This document shows positions 36,452-44,721 of a stretch of 64,000 nucleotides of DNA, piece by piece. How positions within the stretch are numbered: position 1 is the first letter of the stretch; each line of letters opens with the position of its first letter. This DNA comes from Biomaibacter acetigenes (lineage in GTDB: Bacteria > Bacillota > Thermosediminibacteria > Thermosediminibacterales > Tepidanaerobacteraceae): contig NZ_CP033169.1 in assembly GCF_003691585.1 (NCBI RefSeq), positions 2,170,001 to 2,234,000 of the forward strand, in the 5' to 3' direction. A program made the position numbers and the translations under genes. The notes beneath the pieces are model-generated. The model did no database searches and was not told where the DNA came from. It worked only from the letters and a program-made list of their open reading frames with translations.

Positions 36452-37666
36452 TTATTCTGGTAACTGAAATCTGACGGTTCCCCTCGTTATGACGGTTTTA
36501 ATATTTATCCTTTCGTCGAAGACTATAATATCCGCATCCTTTCCGGGGACGAGGGCCCCTTTGCGGTCGGCCACGCCGATAATCCGTGCGGGGGTACTGG
36601 TCATCATTCTTACGGCGTCGATGAGAGGGACACAGGCTATTTCCACCATTGTCTTTACAAGCCTGTCGGCGGTGGCCACGCTGCCTGCAAAGGCGCTGCG
36701 GTCCGGGAGCTTGGCCACCCCTTCTTCGACTATGGCCTCTTGACCGCTCTTTAAGCTTCCGAGAATATATTCGCCGTCGGGCATGCCCGCGGCCCTCATG
36801 GAGTCGGTGACGAGACATATTCTGTCGGGACCTTTTATCTTGTATATGAGTTTAAGAAGACTCTGTGGTAGATGTTTACCGTCGGCTATTATCTCCACGG
36901 TCATATCGTCGATCAAAAAAGCGCTTTCCACCACCCCGGCATAGCGGTAAGCGTTAATTCTTCGTACCATTGACATACCGGAATACAGGTGGGTCACATG
37001 CGTAAAACCGTTTTCGAACGCTCTTTGAACATCCTCGTAGATGGCGTTGCTGTGCCCTATTGATGGGAGCACGCCCCGGTTTTTGAGCTCCCTTCCCATT
37101 GCCAGAGCCCCTTCCAGTTCCGGCGCCACGGTCCAGCGGATGATATCTTTTGAGTAATCAAGGATTTTCATGTATTCTTCTCTGTCGGGGTTTTTAATGA
37201 ATCTGGGGTCCTGGGCGCCTCGCTGTTCCATGGAAAAATAGGGACCTTCCAGGTGGATACCCAGCAGCTCCGGACCGTCCTGGTATTCCCCGGCTTTTTT
37301 AAAATTGTCCAGTGTTTTAAACAGATCTTCAAGCGAGCTGGTCAAAGTGGTGGGCACCAGAGAAGTGGTACCGTGCCGCATATGGGCTCTGGCGGCTTCC
37401 AGGATGGCTTCCACAGTGCCATCCATAAAATCATGCCCGCCGGCACCGTGGGTGTGGATGTCTATAAAGCCGGGAGCGATGTAGTTTCCACCGGCATCGA
37501 TGATTTTACTGTCTTCCTGGGCCGCCATCAGATTTGATTCCGCTTTGCACATGTCTTGCTCCGTTTCAAGCACTTCGGATATTACGCCACCTTTTATCAG
37601 TAGCCCACCGCCCGTGATCTCACGGAAGGGGGTAAGGATATTACCTTTTTTAATAAGCAATTTCAT
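36452..37666 (-). CDS. nagA: N-acetylglucosamine-6-phosphate deacetylase
   Basis: A 404-residue amidohydrolase-superfamily deacetylase. The metal motif is PGFIDIHTHGAGGHDFMDGT near residue 68. Further family blocks are LLGIHLEGPYFSMEQRGAQDP near residue 138, IGHSNA near residue 210 and LVTDSMRAAGMPDGEYILG near residue 290. It would remove the N-acetyl group from a 6-phosphorylated N-acetyl amino sugar. ATG 37666 is preceded by GAGGTGA; an upstream in-frame start is not supported. It is the last gene of the LacI-controlled operon, right after the NagB-like gene. No sugar kinase or PTS is linked, so the source of the phosphosugar is unclear. Confidence 0.9.
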   Translation of the reverse strand: MKLLIKKGNILTPFREITGGGLLIKGGVISEVLETEQDMCKAESNLMAAQEDSKIIDAGGNYIAPGFIDIHTHGAGGHDFMDGTVEAILEAARAHMRHGTTSLVPTTLTSSLEDLFKTLDNFKKAGEYQDGPELLGIHLEGPYFSMEQRGAQDPRFIKNPDREEYMKILDYSKDIIRWTVAPELEGALAMGRELKNRGVLPSIGHSNAIYEDVQRAFENGFTHVTHLYSGMSMVRRINAYRYAGVVESAFLIDDMTVEIIADGKHLPQSLLKLIYKIKGPDRICLVTDSMRAAGMPDGEYILGSLKSGQEAIVEEGVAKLPDRSAFAGSVATADRLVKTMVEIACVPLIDAVRMMTSTPARIIGVADRKGALVPGKDADIIVFDERINIKTVITRGTVRFQLPE

Positions 37667-37690
37667 AGCCATCACCTCATAAAACACAAG

Positions 37691-38476
37691 TCAATTTCCG
37701 ACAATATTTAAATCGGATGCCGAATCTTCATCCAGGTACAGCACGGCGTTGGAGTGTTTTCTCAAAATAGATGCGGGGCATTTTTCCGATATCGGGCTTT
37801 CAACTGCGGATTTTACCGCTACGGCTTTGTTTTTTCCCGGCACAATACAGAATATAAATTCGGCTGAAAATATGGCCGGCACCGTCATGGTGAGGGCATA
37901 TTCCGGCACATCTTCAAGTTTTGTAAAACAGCCGTCGTGGACCTGCTGCAGCCGGCATTTCATGTCAAGGTTGACCTTTTTTACTGTAAGTCTATCGTGA
38001 AAATCCGCCACATGCGGGTCGTTGAAAGCGATATGGCCGTTTTCGCCTATGCCTATGCAGGCGATATCTATAGGGTTATCTTTTATGAGTTTCCCATAGC
38101 GCTCACATTCTGTCTTGATATCTTCTGCATTGCCGTTCAAGTAATTTACGGTTTTAAAAGGCACTTTGGAAAAAATCCTCTCATATAAATATCTGCCAAA
38201 CCTTTGAGGCGCGTCCTCCGGAAGGCCGATGTATTCATCCAGGTGGAAGGCATTTATCCTGTGCCATTGTATGCCCTGGATTTTTGTCAGTTCTTCCAAA
38301 AACTCGTCCTGGGACGGCGCCGCTGCAAATACCATGTTTATTTCATCCTTATGGGATAAAAGTTCTTTTATTTTAGAAGCGATATCTCTGGCGGCGGCGT
38401 ACCCCATTTCTTTGCGATTATTATATATATTAATCAACAGATTGTCTGATTTGAAAGTGGTGATTTTGCTCATCAT
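37691..38476 (-). CDS. Glucosamine-6-phosphate deaminase family protein (NagB-like)
   Basis: A 261-residue NagB/6-phosphogluconolactonase-fold protein. It has NAFHLDEYIGLPEDAPQRFGRYL near residue 75, with Asp80 equivalent to E. coli Asp72, and GIGENGHIAFNDP at 142-154, with His148 equivalent to His143. The E. coli Glu148 position is Asp153 and the Asp141 position is Asn146. It is therefore a divergent member and may act on an isomer other than glucosamine 6-phosphate. Adjacent to nagA, it would convert the deacetylated amino-sugar phosphate to a ketose phosphate and ammonia. Starts at ATG 38476 after GGAGG. Confidence 0.85.
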   Translation of the reverse strand: MMSKITTFKSDNLLINIYNNRKEMGYAAARDIASKIKELLSHKDEINMVFAAAPSQDEFLEELTKIQGIQWHRINAFHLDEYIGLPEDAPQRFGRYLYERIFSKVPFKTVNYLNGNAEDIKTECERYGKLIKDNPIDIACIGIGENGHIAFNDPHVADFHDRLTVKKVNLDMKCRLQQVHDGCFTKLEDVPEYALTMTVPAIFSAEFIFCIVPGKNKAVAVKSAVESPISEKCPASILRKHSNAVLYLDEDSASDLNIVGN

Positions 38477-38509
38477 TCATGCCTCCAACATTTCAAGGAA
38501 TTTCTCAAT

Positions 38510-39499
38510 CTAATATATCAGCTCCAGCACATAAACTACCGCCGGAATTGTAATCATGGAAAGAATTGTGGTTATCAAAACCGTTTTTGCCGCAAACTCC
38601 GGATGTTTATTGTATTTATTGGCCAGAATGGCTGTAAACATCATGACCGGCATTGCGGCCTCAACAGTAATTACCTTTTTGAGTATTAAAGAAATTGGCG
38701 CAAAATATGCGATTCCTCCTACCAGGATGGGAGAGATTATAAGTCTGATAAAGGCCGCCCATATTACCAGGGTATCGAATATTTCCCTTGAAATACAAGA
38801 ATGGCCTACGGACAAACCTATAAACAACATGGAAAGGGGGATGGTGATATCCCCTACAGTCTTTGCCGTTCTGCTTATTATGTCCGGCATGGGAATTTCC
38901 AGCATGACCATAAAAACGGCCAGGACCAGGGCTGCCAGGGGTGGGTTGATGAGGTTCTTTAAAAAGCGACCCGGTGTGAAAAAACATCCTTTTAAGAAGT
39001 TTCCAGCCTCCTGCGATTTTTTACATTCACCTGTGGGGCAGCCCTTACAGGCAAGTTCCATCCCCAACGTCCAGAGTACCATCCCCGAACCCAGGTCATA
39101 GAAAAACACAAAACCGGCCGCGCTTTCACCGTATATGGATGTAACAATAGGCAGTCCTATATACACAGTATTGCAGAAGGAAACGGTCATATAAAAAATA
39201 TCAAGTTGCGTTTGATCTTCAACTTTAATTATCTTTCCAACTGCATATGCCGCAATTATCGAAAGGAGAGTCATGAGTACGGCAAACTGAGGAACAGCGA
39301 GAGATGACAGAACCGTCTCCCGGGTAAAATATCCTGTGATGCTGGAAAGTATAAGAGCCGGGGAGGTTATATAAAAAATCAGATTGGAAAAGGCTTTTGT
39401 ATCATTTTCCTTAATTATTCCAAACCTTGCCGCCAAAAAGCCAATTCCCGTAAGTATGATTATTGTCGCAATGGATTCTAGCAAGCCGTTATAGTTCAT
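38510..39499 (-). CDS. AEC (auxin efflux carrier) family transporter
   Basis: A 329-residue membrane protein with ten predicted hydrophobic helices in two five-helix halves, typical of the AEC family of organic acid carriers. A Cys-rich cytoplasmic loop (ELACKGCPTGECKKS, about residues 150-165) between the halves is unusual. ATG 39499 is favoured by GAAAGG seven bases upstream; another ATG lies two codons earlier. In bacteria AEC proteins move malate or other carboxylates. Here, inside an amino-sugar-like operon, it might export a carboxylic by-product such as lactate or acetate; this is inference. Confidence 0.85.
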   Translation of the reverse strand: MNYNGLLESIATIIILTGIGFLAARFGIIKENDTKAFSNLIFYITSPALILSSITGYFTRETVLSSLAVPQFAVLMTLLSIIAAYAVGKIIKVEDQTQLDIFYMTVSFCNTVYIGLPIVTSIYGESAAGFVFFYDLGSGMVLWTLGMELACKGCPTGECKKSQEAGNFLKGCFFTPGRFLKNLINPPLAALVLAVFMVMLEIPMPDIISRTAKTVGDITIPLSMLFIGLSVGHSCISREIFDTLVIWAAFIRLIISPILVGGIAYFAPISLILKKVITVEAAMPVMMFTAILANKYNKHPEFAAKTVLITTILSMITIPAVVYVLELIY

Positions 39500-39519
39500 G
39501 GTCATGCCTTTCTATTTAA

Positions 39520-40278
39520 CTATCTTAAATGTTTAATTCTTCCCATATATTTTTGAAAATACTTTTTATTTGCTTCATCTCCGCCGGGCATATTGGCGCT
39601 GCGCCAGACCGGCGGGTTAATGCCTTTTTCCAGCAATTTTCTTACGGTTTCAATGACCAGTAGATTTACCGTAAAACTGTTAACCAGAGTTGATGTGGGC
39701 GCTACTTTTTCCCCAAAATTTTCAAATTCAACAACAGCGTCGCCCAGGGGCAGGTGGCTGTCTACAAAAACATCAACTATTTCATACAGGTTCTTACCGC
39801 TGGGATGTCGGGCAGGGTGGTCTTTCGCTACGGTATCGGCATAACTTTTCGATGTGACGCCAATGGTTTTCATTCCCCTCTTCTTTGCTTCAAGGGCTAC
39901 GTCGATGCACATCGAGTTAATTCCGTAAGCATTGATTATTACAATAGGCTCACCGCTGCCCACTCCGTAGCTATCGAGCACCGCTTTGCCATAACCGGGG
40001 GTTCTTTCAATAACAGTTGAACGAAAAGCTCCACAGATCAGCGCAGTTCCCTGGTCAAGTATAGGGTTTACAGGCACAAGACCGCCTGCCCTGTAAAACA
40101 TCTCCTCGGCTCCAATATTGGAATGTCCTCCGGGGCCTATCACGTGAATCAACCGGTCTTTTTCTATGGCTTCTACCATTATATCTGAAGCTCTGTCAAT
40201 TGCATCTTTATTTTCACCCTCAATAGCGGAGAACAAAGCTATTACTTTTTTCAAATAGAACTCCGTTTGTCTACTCAT
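39520..40278 (-). CDS. SIS domain phosphosugar-binding protein, copy 2
   Basis: A 252-residue SIS-domain protein of the COG4821 type. It has HVIGPGGHSNIGAEEMFYRAGGL near residue 44, an IVIINAYGINSMCIDVALEAKKRGMKTIGVTS segment near residue 112, and HPARHPSGKNLYEIVDVFVDSHLPLGDAVVE near residue 154. SIS domains bind phosphosugars and serve as isomerases, lyases (MurQ) or sensors; there is no helix-turn-helix here. It lies directly after a paralogue (40336-41106) with matching motifs throughout, so the two may form a heteromer. Starts at ATG 40278 after AAGGAGAG. Confidence 0.85.
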   Translation of the reverse strand: MSRQTEFYLKKVIALFSAIEGENKDAIDRASDIMVEAIEKDRLIHVIGPGGHSNIGAEEMFYRAGGLVPVNPILDQGTALICGAFRSTVIERTPGYGKAVLDSYGVGSGEPIVIINAYGINSMCIDVALEAKKRGMKTIGVTSKSYADTVAKDHPARHPSGKNLYEIVDVFVDSHLPLGDAVVEFENFGEKVAPTSTLVNSFTVNLLVIETVRKLLEKGINPPVWRSANMPGGDEANKKYFQKYMGRIKHLR

Positions 40279-40335
40279 CTTCCATCTCTCCTTATAAATA
40301 ATAATGCTTGTTTTTTAAACTGTAAAGATAAAACC

Positions 40336-41106
40336 TTACAATCTTTTCAGGACATTGTAGTATTCTTCAAAGTAGCGCTGATTTCTCCTCCCGGCATCGG
40401 GAGTATTTACGCTGACAATTACCGGGGGCTCTATACCTTTTTCGATTAATTTTTCAACGGTGCGGCAGACCATGGTATTTACTATATATGATATGACTAC
40501 CGTGGTTATGGGGCCCACTTTCACATCCAGCCCCTCCAGCTCTACTACCGCATCACCTACCGGCATCTTGCAATCTATCATAACGTCAGGTTCCAGATCG
40601 CACAGATTTTTACCGGAGGGATGCCGTGCCGGGTGATTTTCCGGAATAGCCCTGGCATTGACCGGAGATGTGACGGCGATGATTTTTGTACCGCGTTTTT
40701 TGCATTCAAGGGCTGTTTCAATGGTTGCAGCGTTAATGCCATAGGCGTTTATCAATATAAGCAAATCATCTTTTTTCACCTTATAGTAATCTAAAAGGGC
40801 TGTCGCTATTCCCGGTACCCTCTCCAGGAGCATGGATCTTAAAGCTCCCTGATCCATGGAAAACTCCAGAATGGCGTTTATGGGAACCAGTCCCCCCGCC
40901 CTAAAGAACAAATCTTCAACCCCTATCCTGGAATGAGCTCCGGGACCAATGGCGTGTATGACTTTGTTTTGGGCGATCTGCTCCGTCATAAGGTCTGCCG
41001 CCTTTTCTATGTTCTGCCTCTCCTCGGTGTATATCTTACTAATATATTCCGTAACCCGGCTATAATATTTATCTACGGCGCTGGCCTTCTTTTCCACCTT
41101 TGCCAC
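40336..41106 (-). CDS. SIS domain phosphosugar-binding protein, copy 1
   Basis: A 256-residue SIS-domain protein, clearly paralogous to its downstream neighbour. Shared motifs are HAIGPGAHSRIGVEDLFFRAGGL near residue 52, INAYGINAATIETALECKKRGTKIIAVTS near residue 115 and HPARHPSGKNLCDL near residue 158. The catalytic role is unknown; candidates are an isomerase or a MurQ-like etherase on a phosphorylated amino sugar. The GTG start at 41106 directly abuts GAGGAGGA. The GTG three codons further in is better spaced and may be the true start. Cotranscribed with two amidohydrolase genes upstream. Confidence 0.85.
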   Translation of the reverse strand: MAKVEKKASAVDKYYSRVTEYISKIYTEERQNIEKAADLMTEQIAQNKVIHAIGPGAHSRIGVEDLFFRAGGLVPINAILEFSMDQGALRSMLLERVPGIATALLDYYKVKKDDLLILINAYGINAATIETALECKKRGTKIIAVTSPVNARAIPENHPARHPSGKNLCDLEPDVMIDCKMPVGDAVVELEGLDVKVGPITTVVISYIVNTMVCRTVEKLIEKGIEPPVIVSVNTPDAGRRNQRYFEEYYNVLKRL

Positions 41107-41144
41107 TCCTCCTCAGTAAAAATTGATTTTCTTATAAATCTATT

Positions 41145-41954
41145 TTATATTAAAGAATCCAGAATCTTTTTCATGTTGAGTCCTAAAATCTTAGCTTTAT
41201 CTTCTTCCGAAATTTCCGCATAACCTACCCGGCCCACGGCGGGCCTCGAATCTAAAAAAGGGGCATCGGTACCAAACAAAACCCTGTCTGCTCCCACTTC
41301 CCTTACCATGAGCTCCACAATACCCTCATAATGAAAAGAACCTGTGAGGTCAAGGTAAACATTATTACATTCACTGGCGACTTTAATAGCTTCATATATG
41401 GCTTTCGGCACCCCTCCTGAATGCCCCAGTATAAAAGTAACGCTGTCATATTGTTTGGCGAGTTTTCCAAAAACCTTAACATTATCTATGCCCCAAACAT
41501 GGGAAAGCAAGAGCCCTCTTCGTTCCTGTAAAATTTCATAAACCCTGTGGTATTCCATACCATCCGGGGGATAATCATGAGTTTCCGGATGGATCTTTAT
41601 CGCCGACATCCTGCCTCTTTCCCAGTGTTTTTCTATCTCTGATTCTATTAACTCGGGATAATTGGGATTTACGCCAATATAGCCGAAAAATCTGTCGGGA
41701 TATTGTTTTACCACTTTATGGACCCATTCGTTGCCGTATAAAAAATCAGGTCCGATGGACAGCAATGCGGAAATGCACATCTTATCGATACCCAGGATAT
41801 CCATACTTTTAATTAAAGATTTTTCATCATATTCGGGAATATGAAAGTTAAACCACTGGCCAAGATGAGCATGACAGTCAATAATTGTGAATTTTTTAAG
41901 AGGTTCCCCTCTTGATAATGTTTCTCTAATTTCATGAAACCCCTTATCAATCAT
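41145..41954 (-). CDS. Amidohydrolase-2 family metal-dependent hydrolase (intact active site)
   Basis: A 269-residue TIM-barrel hydrolase of the amidohydrolase_2 family. All expected ligands are present: HAH (His28, His30) in IIDCHAHLG, Lys120 in AIKIHPETHDYP, His152 in LLSHVWG, His178 in ILGHSGG and Asp230 in FGTDAPFLDSR. The family includes sugar lactonases and decarboxylases, so it may open a sugar lactone. Its ATG overlaps the upstream degenerate paralogue by 8 bases, and the ribosome site GGGGGG sits within that gene. The two are translationally coupled and may form a complex. Confidence 0.87.
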   Translation of the reverse strand: MIDKGFHEIRETLSRGEPLKKFTIIDCHAHLGQWFNFHIPEYDEKSLIKSMDILGIDKMCISALLSIGPDFLYGNEWVHKVVKQYPDRFFGYIGVNPNYPELIESEIEKHWERGRMSAIKIHPETHDYPPDGMEYHRVYEILQERRGLLLSHVWGIDNVKVFGKLAKQYDSVTFILGHSGGVPKAIYEAIKVASECNNVYLDLTGSFHYEGIVELMVREVGADRVLFGTDAPFLDSRPAVGRVGYAEISEEDKAKILGLNMKKILDSLI

Positions 41955-42705
41955 AGATTACACCCCCCAGCAGGTGCCTTAGATTGTCTCCGGCGATTTT
42001 CTTTTTATCCTCATCCGGTAGTAATAAATGTGTAATCATGGTTACCGCAGACCCGGCGCTGTAGACCGGGAGCCCGCTGCCGAAAATAAGCCTGCTGGTC
42101 CCAAATCTGGCGCACAGGGCCTCTATCCCGAAATGGACTTTATAGCTTGAAGTCTCAATATATATGTTCTGGAAGGAATCCAGCAGGGGGTAAAGATAAC
42201 GGTCGGCCCTATAACCCGTATTCGTAAGGATAAGGGGGATATCTTTATATTCCGATGTTATACTGGAAACTGCATCATAGTCAATTTGATCCATTCCGAA
42301 CATCAGAGGAACCTTATGTTCATTTAGCACCGCAAGTAAAGCCCTGCTTCTCTGTGTAAAAAGGCCGTAATTTTGTGCGCTTTTTGCTGGAAAGGCCCGA
42401 ACCATTTTTACATTGTTGGCCTTGAGAAGTTCAATAAGATTATACGGGTCGTAAAATTCGCCAGTATCGTTTGGCATCACCACCCATACGGGATATAGAT
42501 TACTGTAATCTTTTATAGTCTCCATCAACACCTCATTTCCCTTTTTGGGATGGTACTCTTCAGCCAGGCTGTGGTAGACCATGGCTTCCCGGATTCGGCA
42601 GATTTCCATACGTCTTAAAAGGGATTTTATATCGGTAAAAGAACCTTTTAAAAGAACATTCCTCATTCCAATGGAACAATTGGAGTCGAAAAATTGCAAT
42701 GGCAA
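41947..42705 (-). CDS. Amidohydrolase-like protein lacking metal ligands (probable pseudoenzyme)
   Basis: A 252-residue protein with the layout of an amidohydrolase_2 barrel, but every metal motif is changed. The H-x-H motif is DSNCSIG (residues 7-13), the L-x-H-x-G motif is LTNTGY (160-165) and the G-T-D-x-P-F motif is FGSGLPVY (208-215). The frame is intact at full length, so it is kept by selection. It directly precedes an intact paralogue with which it overlaps. A structural or regulatory partner role, or metal-free chemistry, is suggested. The start is TTG 42705, six bases after GAGGTG. Confidence 0.8.
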   Translation of the reverse strand: MPLQFFDSNCSIGMRNVLLKGSFTDIKSLLRRMEICRIREAMVYHSLAEEYHPKKGNEVLMETIKDYSNLYPVWVVMPNDTGEFYDPYNLIELLKANNVKMVRAFPAKSAQNYGLFTQRSRALLAVLNEHKVPLMFGMDQIDYDAVSSITSEYKDIPLILTNTGYRADRYLYPLLDSFQNIYIETSSYKVHFGIEALCARFGTSRLIFGSGLPVYSAGSAVTMITHLLLPDEDKKKIAGDNLRHLLGGVIYD

Positions 42706-42726
42706 TTAAGTCACCTCTTTTAAAAT

Positions 42727-43051
42727 TCAAAAGATGGCAGCAAAAAACACGTATTCCAGTGGTTCTTGCCCGGTATTTTTTATGGTATGTTCGGTGCCAA
42801 GAGGTATATACTGCCTGACCGCCGCAAACATCGTATTCCTCATTCCCAAGCCTTATCTTCCCTATTCCCTTTATTATCCAGTAAGTCTGCTCTTCATTGT
42901 CGTGTACATGAGGTGGAACACTCTCTCCTGGCTTTACGCTGACGTGGCTCATAACAATTTTATCCAGTTTAAATAAGTGCTTATAATCTGCAAAATCATA
43001 CCCGTTTACAGAAACCTTTGTCAAATCCTTTATATATTCAGTCTCTGTCAA
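42727..43051 (-). pseudogene. Cupin protein with a frameshift near its middle
   Basis: A small cupin (about 107 residues) begins at ATG 43051 and reads well as far as WIIKGIGKIRLGNEEYD. The second cupin half, IPLGTEHTIKNTGQEPLEYVFFAAIF, is in another frame and ends in TGA at 42727. The two join at about 42804-42812 around a TATATA tract, where a 2-base loss or 1-base gain explains the shift. Without correction the frame runs on into the next gene. It lies between the sodium symporter and the amidohydrolase pair. It is either a recent pseudogene, a programmed slip or a sequencing error. The intact form would be a sugar-binding or isomerising cupin. Confidence 0.75.
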
Positions 43052-43119
43052 TTTAAAGGCCTCCTTTAAAATTAATTAAAATGCATGAGGCCTTATACAG
43101 GCCCCATGACATCAGACTA

Positions 43120-44580
43120 TTAATTTCTTTCCAGTATCTCGAAAATTTCATCCACTTCAGCTTGTTTTTCAGGCGGCATTTTGGAAATATAGCCTTCGGC
43201 TATAAAAACGATAGCTGTGATGAGTAGTGAACCGCCGGTAATTAGATTCCACGAGCCGTGCATGGGATATTTAAATATGAAGAAAGACACCACGCCGCAC
43301 AGCCATGACAGAAGTGCGCCTTTCCATGTGGTTCTCTTAAATATTAACCCGAAGAGCATCGGTATGGCCACAGGGCCCATTAATCCTGCAAACCATGTCA
43401 TCATAGCCTTAAAGGCTCCTCCCATCGCCGGTGTTAGAAGTCCGGCAATAACCGATAAAGCACAGAACACAGCCGTTGTTATCCTGCCGACATTTAAGAG
43501 CTTTTCAGGGGTTGCGTTGGGATCAAAAACCCGCTGGTATATGTCTTTTGTAAACACCGCTGAAACACTGTTTGAATCGGAATCCACCATTGACATAGTC
43601 GCTGCAAACATGGCTGCCAGCATAAAGCCCATTGCGCCGGGCAATACTGGAGCCAGGAACTTGTTTGCCATAAGTACATATGCATGTTCCGGATTGTCAA
43701 TTGCAGGTATAAATATGGGTGCCGCCCACATTGGTATAAACATAAACAACGGATATACCAGGTAAAGGGCAGCGGAAAGATATGCGGCCTTCATTCCTTC
43801 CCTGGGTCCCTGGAGAGAAATAAATCGTTGAGCCAGACCCCACGTTCCGCCGTTATAACTCAAAATAACTACAACAAGATATATAAGCACATAGAGAGGT
43901 GTATAGTCTCCACCAAAAGCTGCAAGGCGTCCCGGAGGCAATTGCTGCCATAGTCCTCCCCATCCGCCCACTTTCGACAGAACAATAAAAGCCAGAGGAA
44001 TTGTTATTACGAGCTGAACGATGAATTGCGCGAAATCCGTCAATACATCAGCCCAGATTCCGCCTATAGTCGTATATAACAGCGCCACTATTCCACTAAA
44101 AATAATGCTCCATTGCAGAGGAATGCCCGCCATAACTGAAACAAATACGCCTATTGAATAAAGTTTCAGGCCCTCATCGATAAATTTCAATGAAATTCCA
44201 CTCCATGCTAAAGCCTGCCTCACAGTATTGTTGAACCGTGGCTCCATAATTTCCAGCGGTGTAACAACCTTTTTGTAAAGTCCAAGATTGGTCCAGCGCG
44301 GTGCAAACACAAGAGCTCCCAAAACCATTGCTATTGCAATAGTCACCGCCCACAGGGTATAAATCGGAAAACCTATTTTGTATGCAACACTGGCATAGGC
44401 TATAAAAGCAAAGGCGCTGTATCCCGACATATGGTGGGAAATCGCCGCCAGCCACCACGGCATTCTGTGACCGGCGGTAAAATAGTCTTCAATGCCTTTA
44501 ATCAGGTTCTTCACATATAAACCAATAATGATCATCGCTACAAAAAACAGCACTAAAACTGAGTAGTCTATAAAACCCAT
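43120..44580 (-). CDS. Sodium:solute symporter (SSS family)
   Basis: A 486-residue permease with about 13 hydrophobic helices. SSS landmarks include YFTAGHRMPWWLAAISHHMSGYSAFAFIAYASVAY near residue 33, TTIGGIWADVLTDFAQFIVQL near residue 170 and MLAAMFAATMSMVDSDSNSVSAVFTKDIY near residue 320, whose Ser residues form the sodium site. It is the first gene of the LacI-regulated operon and should bring in the starting substrate unphosphorylated. ATG 44580 follows GGGGGG. The closest characterised relatives carry sugars, sialic acid or carboxylates; I cannot narrow it further. Confidence 0.92.
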   Translation of the reverse strand: MGFIDYSVLVLFFVAMIIIGLYVKNLIKGIEDYFTAGHRMPWWLAAISHHMSGYSAFAFIAYASVAYKIGFPIYTLWAVTIAIAMVLGALVFAPRWTNLGLYKKVVTPLEIMEPRFNNTVRQALAWSGISLKFIDEGLKLYSIGVFVSVMAGIPLQWSIIFSGIVALLYTTIGGIWADVLTDFAQFIVQLVITIPLAFIVLSKVGGWGGLWQQLPPGRLAAFGGDYTPLYVLIYLVVVILSYNGGTWGLAQRFISLQGPREGMKAAYLSAALYLVYPLFMFIPMWAAPIFIPAIDNPEHAYVLMANKFLAPVLPGAMGFMLAAMFAATMSMVDSDSNSVSAVFTKDIYQRVFDPNATPEKLLNVGRITTAVFCALSVIAGLLTPAMGGAFKAMMTWFAGLMGPVAIPMLFGLIFKRTTWKGALLSWLCGVVSFFIFKYPMHGSWNLITGGSLLITAIVFIAEGYISKMPPEKQAEVDEIFEILERN

Positions 44581-44676
44581 TCGTTAAACCCCCCATTATT
44601 TTATAGTAATTTAACTAATGTAAGGTTTGTTAAATTTTTATTTACTTATTCACCACCTCCAAAAAAAACGAAATTA

Positions 44677-44721
44677 TAGTAACCGATTACTATTATAGAA
44701 AAAAATATATACTTGTGTCAT
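44677..44721 (-). promoter_or_regulatory. Promoter and LacI-type operator of the symporter operon
   Basis: The 16-base palindrome TAGTAACCGATTACTA (44677-44692) has the central CG typical of LacI operators. On the minus strand it directly follows a TATAAT -10 (44692-44697), which is 18 bases from an ATGACA -35 (44716-44721) inside the 3' end of the lacI-family gene. Repressor bound there would block the start of transcription. Confidence 0.85.

Noticed and set aside
39309-39323. A 15-base match (AGAACCGTCTCCCGG) to the right arm of the palindrome at 49171-49218
   Set aside because: It lies inside the AEC transporter coding region with normal codons and without the second arm. Several 15-base matches are expected by chance between positions in a 64 kb window.
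42560-42726. Continuation of the cupin reading frame into the amidohydrolase-like gene
   Set aside because: The residues after the frameshift have no cupin character, while another frame gives the proper second cupin half. The overlapping gene is real in its own frame.
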